11,415 nt of DNA from Dunaliella salina (lineage: Eukaryota > Chlorophyta > Chlorophyceae > Chlamydomonadales > Dunaliellaceae). The position numbers and the translations under genes were made by a program. The notes below the pieces were generated by a model. It saw only the letters and a program-made list of their open reading frames with translations, did no database searches and had not been told where the DNA came from. The stretch is from the NCBI GenBank assembly GCA_002284615.2, contig MU069656.1:351728-363142 (forward strand), read 5' to 3'. Each line of letters starts with the position of its first letter. Positions within the stretch are counted from its first letter, which is position 1. Shown piece by piece: positions 1 through 8,200 of this stretch.

Positions 1-709
1 AGGGATGGGTCATACATGAAATGCGTATTTGTAGGTATCAAAGAAAACGGATGTTGAAACGCGTATGTTTCAAATGTAAATTGCCTAAAAATGCCAATCG
101 CACCTACCGCGTTCGTATGCAACATACTCGTCTTACACACGTTTAAACGCGTACGGCTCCTCCCAAACCCACGTTTGACTCATCCTTGCCAAGGCTGAGT
201 TTAGGACTGTTCTAGGATTCGACTTTTTAGAAACCACTATGTAGTTAAGCTTATTTACCAATTTACAAACTTTCTTGCCAATTTGCCTGATTTTACTCTC
301 TCTGTAATAAAGAGATCCCTGGACCAACCCTTGCAGTCCCCATGTCTTCCTGAAACCACACTCATGGGCCCTTGTCCTTCCCATCTTCATTAGTGCAAGG
401 AGGGCAGGTGGAGAGAGGGAGGACATGTGGTTAATGGTGCAGTTGCTACCCCTTGCTGCTCCTGCCTACAGGCAAAAGTACATTCAAACTGTTGAATTGA
501 TTTGAATTTTTTTCATCATAAATACGCGGGTGAACTCATTTTGTTAGGCCGGAATTTCTTCAAATGTGGGCCATTGCCTCTTTAGACTTACCTTTTCTTC
601 TGATCCCCCCCCCCCACCCACCCACCCACCCACACACATGCATGCAAGCACACACTGACATGCGAGCGCTTGGCTCATTGCCCCAGAGTCCTTGTGTATC
701 TTTGTGCAG
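1..709. other. upstream intronic sequence, no exon recognised
   Basis: It should hold intron upstream of the first visible exon. Positions 1-300 look richer in A+T than the rest and contain a GAAAC/GTTTC hairpin (56-71) and the palindrome CGTTTAAACG (140-149). A minus-strand open frame (133-426) has no recognisable motif. No DExH helicase motif was found in any frame. Confidence 0.5.
605..637. repeat. compound microsatellite: poly-C, (CCCA)n, (CA)n
   Basis: A run of 11 C passes into four to five CCCA units and then ACACACA. It lies about 70 bases before exon 1 and can act as part of a pyrimidine-rich stretch. Apparent open frames across it are low-complexity artefacts. Confidence 0.85.
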
Positions 710-857
710 AGCAAGAGGAGAGGGTGCTTGGAAGCAGCTCAGGGGATGTGCTCTTTGGCACAAGCAGCGGCAAGGAGGGTATGGATGGTCCCCTGCTTAC
801 CACAGATGGCAAGCTCAAAGGCAACCGTGCGCTGCAAGCGCGCAATAATGAGCGCAG
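710..857 (+). CDS. Dicer-like exon 1 of window: low-complexity segment
   Basis: Acceptor TTTGTGCAG precedes it and donor CAG|GTGAGG follows. It enters with two bases of a GAG codon and leaves with two bases of an AGG codon, which the first base of exon 2 completes. It encodes about 50 residues rich in Gly, Ser, Glu and Lys, ending QARNNERR. No conserved motif is visible. By position it belongs to the stretch between the two helicase lobes. Support comes from open frame, splice signals and phase match rather than homology. Confidence 0.65.
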
Positions 858-3800
858 GTGAGGCTGAGCTCCTTGCTAACAATTGACTGACAGCAGCTTT
901 CATGTTCTGGGACAGCAGCCTTTTCATGGCAAGGTGGATATCCAAGCATGAGTTAAAGCAATGAAAAAAGTCGCGAATGCCCAATAAGCATTACCAACCC
1001 TATTAATTGTGAAGAGGATTTAAGCGAGCCCACATCCTTGCCTTTGAAAGGGCATCAACCTTAAGCAGCCAAAGAGGTGCACTTTGGTTGAAGCCGTCCA
1101 CAGTACACTTGCAATCTCTACATTTCTCGTTATTTAGCTGCTTTTCCTGCTGCATGCATGATTCGGCTGCATGTTAAGACCTGCTGGCCCCACCTCGTTG
1201 TGCAGGCAAATCGAAAATGAGCTGCGGCGGCTGTTGGGCAGCGTGCGCTGTGCTGCGCTTGAGGGAGGGCGTGCCGAGCTGGAATCTGCTGCAGCGCGGT
1301 ATGCACTGTCAGATGCGCTGCTGTCCTTGGCTGAGGTGGCTGCACCCAATGATGAGGACTTGGCGTACCAACTGGCAGTGGGTAAGTCTTCAGGCGACTC
1401 TTTGACCACATATTGTTCAGCGGGACTAATGCTGAATATTTGAGGATGTTTTGCTGAGCAGCCTAGGTAATGTGCTGGCTGCTCAATCTCCAACCTGCAG
1501 TTCAGAGCCTGCACCGGCACTTGAATTAGGTGTTGGCTGAAAACTTTTATCTTTCGTCCCTGCCATCTGTAAAAGGTTTTTGAGGCTGTCCTCGTTTTGG
1601 CTCAGCTCCATGCACTGCTTTGTCCCTGCTTCATGTTCTTGCATGCTGCTAACCTTGAGATGGGATTGCATAGTAGAGTCGTGAATCGGTACTTTCATGC
1701 TCAGTAAAGAAGCCAATGGCTAGGCCTTGTGCAGCCAGTTGCCAGCACGTTCTGGCGTGAAGGTCCTTGTGAGGGGCGTGTTACAACTGCAGGCACCCTC
1801 CACAGTGAGGGCAGAAGCATGCAGATGATCAGTGTTGTTGGTGCTTGCTGAGTTAAACCAAGCCAATATGGCGGAAGCATGCAGGTGACAGTGTTTTGGA
1901 TGCTGAGTCAAATCTAGTCATTAGGAAAGCACAGAAAAGGTTATGCCCCTATGTCTTGTAATATTCCCTCAACATATCCATTTGAACAGACATTGATGAT
2001 GCGTTTGACACGCACGGGCTGGCCTCCACCCTCCTGGATGGCCACCTGGCTGAGCCTGTGGCAGGGCGCCTGCTGTCCATCATGCCCGTGGAGTACATCC
2101 AAGAGCTGCTCCTGCCGGTAGGTTTTCTGGACGCTGCTCATTTGTTTCAGGGACGTCGGCCTCTGCGCTTCTGATCCTCATCCATGCATCTCTTTTGCTC
2201 CTCACCCATGCACCTTTTCCATGCACTCTCTTGTTCCTTGTCCGTGCACCTCTTCCATGGACCTTTTCCAAGCACCTCTCTTGTTCCTCTTCCACGTGCC
2301 TCATGCAAGCAGGCTGGAGAGCCAGTCCTTGATGCTGCACTCTGGTCAGAGGCTGATGAGTGGTGGTGCACACACAGTTTTGGGTTCATGCCTTCAGCCC
2401 TCCTGCATGCATGCTTTGCAGGAGGTTGAAGATCTGGACATGTCCACCGAAATGATTTCGGCTGCCATCAGGAGCAGCGGTGCCATGAGCACATGGGCAG
2501 CCCACCTGGGCACGCATGCTGGCCATGCAGCCACAGCTGCTGCTACTGCAGGTACGACACGCGGTTGTGGGAATCCTGCGATTGCGCTAGTTAATTGCCT
2601 GCCAGCCTACTTGACAGCGACTTGATTGCCAGAAACTTGCCGCCACTGGTGCTTATTCACTCCCATGCTTGATTGCATGCAAGCTCCAGGGTCTCATGCA
2701 CTCATGGCTGTGGCCCCAACCTGAAACCCTAGACCCTAAGCCAGACTTTGCACTCCACCAATTTGCGCTTGTGCCTGCGCAGCTGCTGCTGCTTCCTCAT
2801 CCAGCAACCCCAACGCTGCCCTGCACGTTGCTGCCCGTCAGCTGGACGAATCGTGCGGCTGGTTCAGCTCCAAAATCAAGGCCATTGTGCCTCTGCTGCT
2901 GCGGGGCCAATGCCTGGGCCAAGCAGTTGGCGCAGGCAAGGACCCCTCAGCAGCAGCTGGTGACGAGGGTGGCAAAGGCTGCGTATGGGGAGGCTCTGCC
3001 ATGGTCTTTGTCAAACGTAAGGTATGCTGCGTCTGGAAAACATCTGGATAAAGCTCTGGACCATGGCTGTATAGCACGCCTAGTTATTTGTCCCATCTCT
3101 CAAGCAACCTAGGCACCGCTAACAATTTGGGGTTGGTTGCCGAATGTGTAAAGGGTATGCAGAAGGCAAGCACTTTGGTACTGAAGCATGTTTTCCACAT
3201 CATGTCTCTGAGTTGTGCACTTGCACTGATCGCGGGATCATGGCATCTCTGTTTATTTTAGGCAGGCAGGGAAACACAAGCTTTGAAAGCAATTTTTAGT
3301 TGCAGAATCCTGCAGCTTTTCCCTGTTATAGGAGAACACTATAAAGCAGATAATTTTCAAGACCACATGGTCTTGTGCGCCTGAAACAGGTGCGCCTCAG
3401 CCAGCCCAGCACCTCAAACCATTGGTGCCAAGCTGGCTGTTAATGTTGTCCCTAATCTCTTTCTCTCTTTCTCTCTTGCGGCTCTCCATTTTGAGATCCG
3501 ATTTCTTCATGGGATGGCTCCGCCTTGTGAGAAGTGGAGAGTAATGATAATGAGTGGAGGATTATCACTTCATCCCCCAGTACACCGGTCTGTTTTGGCC
3601 TCGACACAGCAGTCTATACAGCTTGGAAAGGGTATCCAAGTTGCTGTCCTGCATACTTCTGTACCCTCTCATCCTGCAGGCCACGTCCCTTGTGTTGCAT
3701 GAGCTGATCAACCTGCTGCCCGAGGCCCAAGCCGCTGGCGTGCGCAGCAGCCCATTCATTGGAGACACGGGGTTTGCATCTTCTGCGGCGCCTAGCGCAA

Positions 3801-5081
3801 TGAGTGTGAAGGTGTGGTTCTGGACCTGCTTTTTCAGAGCTCTACACAGCACGTTCTTTTCAGCTGCCACTGGGTGTCAGATTTACCAAGTGCTGGTCAA
3901 TTGCACGGCTCACTGGCCCATTGTTGATCAAGACAGTGTATTTGATGGGGGCATCAAACCTGGCATCCTCCAGCCTATCCAAGAGTGCCGGCCTCATTTG
4001 TGCTCTTTTTGACGTATCCATCTGGGGCTCACCAGATCCCTTGCAAATGCGCGCATGGATTTGCAATGGAAGTTGATGTGGTGGAGTGTAGCTGCCGTGA
4101 ATGACCAACTGAAAGGGTGACATAGATAACTTGGTAGTGGGGTTCTTAACTGAATGCATCAGCACTTTGCTCAAGTCCTGGCCATGTGGCATGACCTCAT
4201 ATGAGGCAGGCACACTCAAAAAACTTGTGGCGACCTGGGGTATGGCAGGCAGAGTCAGGCCCACACCTCATTTGTTCTTCTAGGATGCAAAGAGGCACTC
4301 AGCTTCCATGACTTCTTTCTTTCAAGCGAGGTATTTGCAAGCCTCCAGAACGCACAGCATTCAGCCTCATATATTACAATCCCTGGAGTGTACATGCCGA
4401 TTCCAGCCTAGTTTACGACAGTCCGCCTGCAGTGTTAGGTCAGCTCAGACACATGATGATACTTCTTGAAATAGGCTTTATAGCTCATGTGAAACAAAGC
4501 TGCACTGGATAGGTTGCAATATGCCTCAGAATATTGCACTGATGGATGATCGACTTTGGGCAGACATATGGTCCTTTGCTCACGAATGATTGTGTTGTGT
4601 CTATTGAATGCTTGTGCCATTAGGGCTGCATGGTTGTGAAGTTGCTGGCAGCTGGTGCATGCTCTCTTCCCCCCTGATTGCGTACTTTATCTCCTATTTG
4701 TGGATTGCTTGGAGAGCTTTGGCGCAGTATACCTTTTGACAGGAAAAATGTGCAAACAAACAGCCAAGTTTTCAGCGTCGCAGGCAACACCTTTTCCTCC
4801 TTCTCTTTTTAGGCTTGGAATCCTTCACAGTGATGTTTTTTCCCATCCTTGCTCCGCCCTGTGTGCATTCTCTCTGCTCTTGCATTCAATGTTGCCTCAA
4901 CACCCTTCCCCTGCACATGCAATTGCTGCAGGTCCAGCGCGCCACCATGGCCAAATTCCGCCAAGGCCACCTCAACTTGCTGATAGCCACCCATGTTGGA
5001 GCAGAGGGCCTGGACTTTGGCTGCTGCGGCTTGGTGGTGCTCTTAGATCCACCTTCCCATGTTGTGGATTACTTGCAATGC

Positions 5082-5146
<65 letters not shown>

Positions 5147-5147
5147 N

Positions 5148-5240
<93 letters not shown>

Positions 5241-8200
5241 TTGGTTGGGGAGGGGGAGTTGAGAAGCTTCTATTCCTGACTGGAATGTTTGCAAATTTTT
5301 TTGCAATTGTGCTTTGCTTAGCAAGGCAAGCAGCAGGTTTCTTTTTACCATAAGTAGATTTTGCAGAGGGAAGGCTCTTGAGTTACAGGTGTTGCTCGTG
5401 TTCTATGATCTCTGCACCAATGACTCATGTGCACACAATGTGCACACATGAGTCCCAGGTTGTCGCTGAAGACTGTCAACCTTTTTGAAGGCCTCGGTTT
5501 TTGTGTCCTCACCTTTGTCCAGGGGTCGTGGCCGGATCTCCAATGCCATCTGTGTACAGCTGCTGGAGGAAGGGAACATCCATGGACTCAGGCACATTGA
5601 TCGCCTCAAAGAGTGAGTGCCACAAAGGGATGCGCCACAGCGAATTAGGGAATTTTGCCGAGTGGTCAACATAGTCAACACCCATGCTGTGGACTCCTGT
5701 CAAGGTATTTGTCACCACGGCTCGTGCCATGTGTGTATCATAGTGCCGATCCATGGCACACGGCACTAGCATTGATGTACAGTCCCCTTTCAAGCCGTCG
5801 CTTTGGACATGTGGCTTTCTTGAGGGGCAGGCATTCATCCTGGCTTGCTCATTGCCTGGGCTCACATGTACAAGATGAAAACCTATTGACAGGGAGTTCC
5901 ATTGTTCTTGGATTAACTTCAGCCTTTTATCTGTACCTCATCTCACATGTGGATGTGTCCCATGCCCTCAGGGAGGCCCAGCGCATGCAGCAGGCAGTGC
6001 ATGCGCGCAACATTGCGTACTACCTGCACTCCAGCTGGGCACGCAAGAATGCACGTGAGTGGCTGCTTTAGGGCAAGTCGGATGCTGTATTTGTGGAATG
6101 GTTTTTAGACCTGTATGCAGAGTAAGTGAAGAAAAGAGGCCTGGAGGTAAATATGTGAGAACACACTTCATGCCGGTGACTATGAATGTGGACACCCTTC
6201 TGAATGTCCCGTTGTTCCTGCAGAGCATGCGCTGTGCCTTGCTGCTTGCCTTTTAAGGCAAGATTGCTCCCAAGCTTAGAGCAAAACTGCACGCGTGTGC
6301 TTTGAGGCATCTCCTTTTTTCGTCAGAATCTGCTGTAAGCAAAGCACGCATCCAGGATTACCTCAGATGCTTGCTCTGCATGCCCCACACTCTTACAGAT
6401 CATCTTCCATTGTTTACCTCTAAAGCGAAAGCTGCACTTCACCTGCCTTTGATGTCCAGGGGCTGCACTGGAGAATGGCCTGTCCATCAGTGTTCCACGA
6501 GAGGAGAATGGTTGCCTCAATGGCGGTCCGAGGCCCTGGGGTGTGCAGGCAGCTGATGGGCCGGAGGCTATGCAATATGAAGCAGGCTGGACCCCCCAGG
6601 TTTGTTTGGCATATTTCCAGAAGTGGACAACTCAACAATATCACTGGATATGATCTTTTACAAGTCTTGTCCTCAAATTTTATCATGCCAACCATTTTTG
6701 TTTCATAAAATATCACGTTCACCAAAAAATTCATAGAAATTGGAGGTTCCCAGATAAATCACTCTCTTGGCCTCAGGTCACCCAAGAAAGGCCCACAGCT
6801 CCATCCTTAGACCACTTCCAAATTTTTGTATTTGTAACTCTTAAATGTTAACATCCACCATACTCAAAACACTCCCTTTTGGGGGGCAGGTGACCTCCTG
6901 GTGTATTTCACTTGCAGCGCAAAGCACATTCAGTTTCATTTATCGGTGACAGCAGGGATCTGAATATTTAGTGCTCATTTTCCTTGGGCCTTGGAAATGT
7001 TTGTGTCTTTGGTTCGAAGGCATGGCAGAAGCTTTGCAGTCCTGGTTTGCGTTGTAGGTTCTATTGAATGTCGTGCCTGTCAACTTTCTATCATGACTAT
7101 GAAGACAATCTTCAGCCCCTCAGCTGAGCAAAACAAGCCTCATCCTAAATCCCTGACATGAATACGTTTTTCTGCTTGAGATGCATTGCCAGCCGACTTG
7201 GCCTCCCTGCTTGGCTTCCTGTCTTTTCAATCTTTTTTCTAAAGCCATGCGTGCTTCAACACAAGTTGTTCAAAAGGGATGACCTGGGACAGTAGGATCT
7301 TGTATTGAATCTCATTCTGTGAAGCATTTCAAATGCCAAAGCTGGTACACCTGATCCCACGCTCAAAGAGCGCATAACCTTTCAATCATACGCTTCTTTA
7401 TCTTACAACAATACTCTTCCAGGTGGCTTGTGCACCGGGCCTGAGTCACCTCACCCCTGAGAAGCCGCTGGACAAGCTGGAGTACCTGGTTGAGTCCACG
7501 ATGGCGCGTTGCCCAGCAGTGTTTGCACCCAATGTGCTGGAACGCTACTGTGCACAGCTGCCTGGCAACACAGGGTGAGCAGCAAAGTTATTGCTCTGTG
7601 TCCACCTGATCTCACATTACAGGAATGAGTGCAATTTCATGAACCTGAATGGTTTATACAATGGTCGTGTATCCTTACAATTGCGCTTGTAGAAAGTCAG
7701 CCTTGCTAATCTGGCTCGTCATATTGCCTAACCATGAAGCTCCAAATAGTAAGAGTACTGCATTGAGTCTTAAGCTTTCCGGCCAGCATAAAGGCACGTT
7801 GGCATTTTTGCTTTTGGCCCTTTACTTCATCCTCTAGAAAGTTGTCTTTTGCTATGCTGATTTCATATTCTATAGTTTAATTAATATGTTTAGTGCATGA
7901 ATCCATGTGTGCAGGCAAATTCTGCCCTTGGAAAGCATGCATGCTATCCATCGCAACTGCATATGCTGCTCAACGTGTAATTCAATGAGGAGGAGCTGCC
8001 TGTCATCCCTCAGGGTTACTGGCTTGTCGCCTCTGATTCATGCACTCGCTCTCCGTAATTTCATCTCCCATCAAGGTTTTGCACTACCATGTACGCTTTC
8101 TTCCCTCCTTCTGCTGGCTCTCGTGCTCTTCCATTGAGGGAGCCATAAGGCTGTCCTTTTCTATTTCTAACCTGTTGCCATATTTTGTTATTACTTGAAG

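Larger units (their letters stand above)
5084..5522 (+). other. intron 7 (439 bases), begins with microsatellite
   Basis: The donor GT is the first unit of the TG tract, so the 5' splice site reads CAG|GTGTGTGTG. The acceptor is TTTGTCCAG. It splits the first Arg codon of helicase motif VI. It also carries a short hairpin at 5422-5454. Confidence 0.85.

Noticed and set aside
1171..1443. 90-residue frame with ATG at 1171 as a gene start
   Set aside because: The ATG lies in intron before the acceptor at 1205. Exon 2 continues from exon 1 by phase, so no internal start is needed.
2147..2389. Minus-strand Lys/Arg/Glu-rich protein
   Set aside because: It is a translation of the intron 3 minisatellite.
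2669..3112. 147-residue plus-strand open frame
   Set aside because: It overlaps exon 5 in the wrong phase. The phase-matched frame gives KIKAIVPLLL and MVFVKRK and continues exactly into exon 6.
3554..3679. Upstream extension of exon 6 as coding sequence
   Set aside because: The frame is open, but FVKRK plus ATSLVLHELI form an ungapped Dicer match. Inserting 42 residues there would break the first helicase strand-helix unit.
5043..5351. Minus-strand Thr-His repeat protein
   Set aside because: It is a direct translation of the same microsatellite with no other content.
4655..5353. 232-residue plus-strand open frame, the longest in the window
   Set aside because: Much of it is a Cys-Val run translated from the TG microsatellite. 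The true exon (4932-5083) lies in a different frame with clear helicase motifs.
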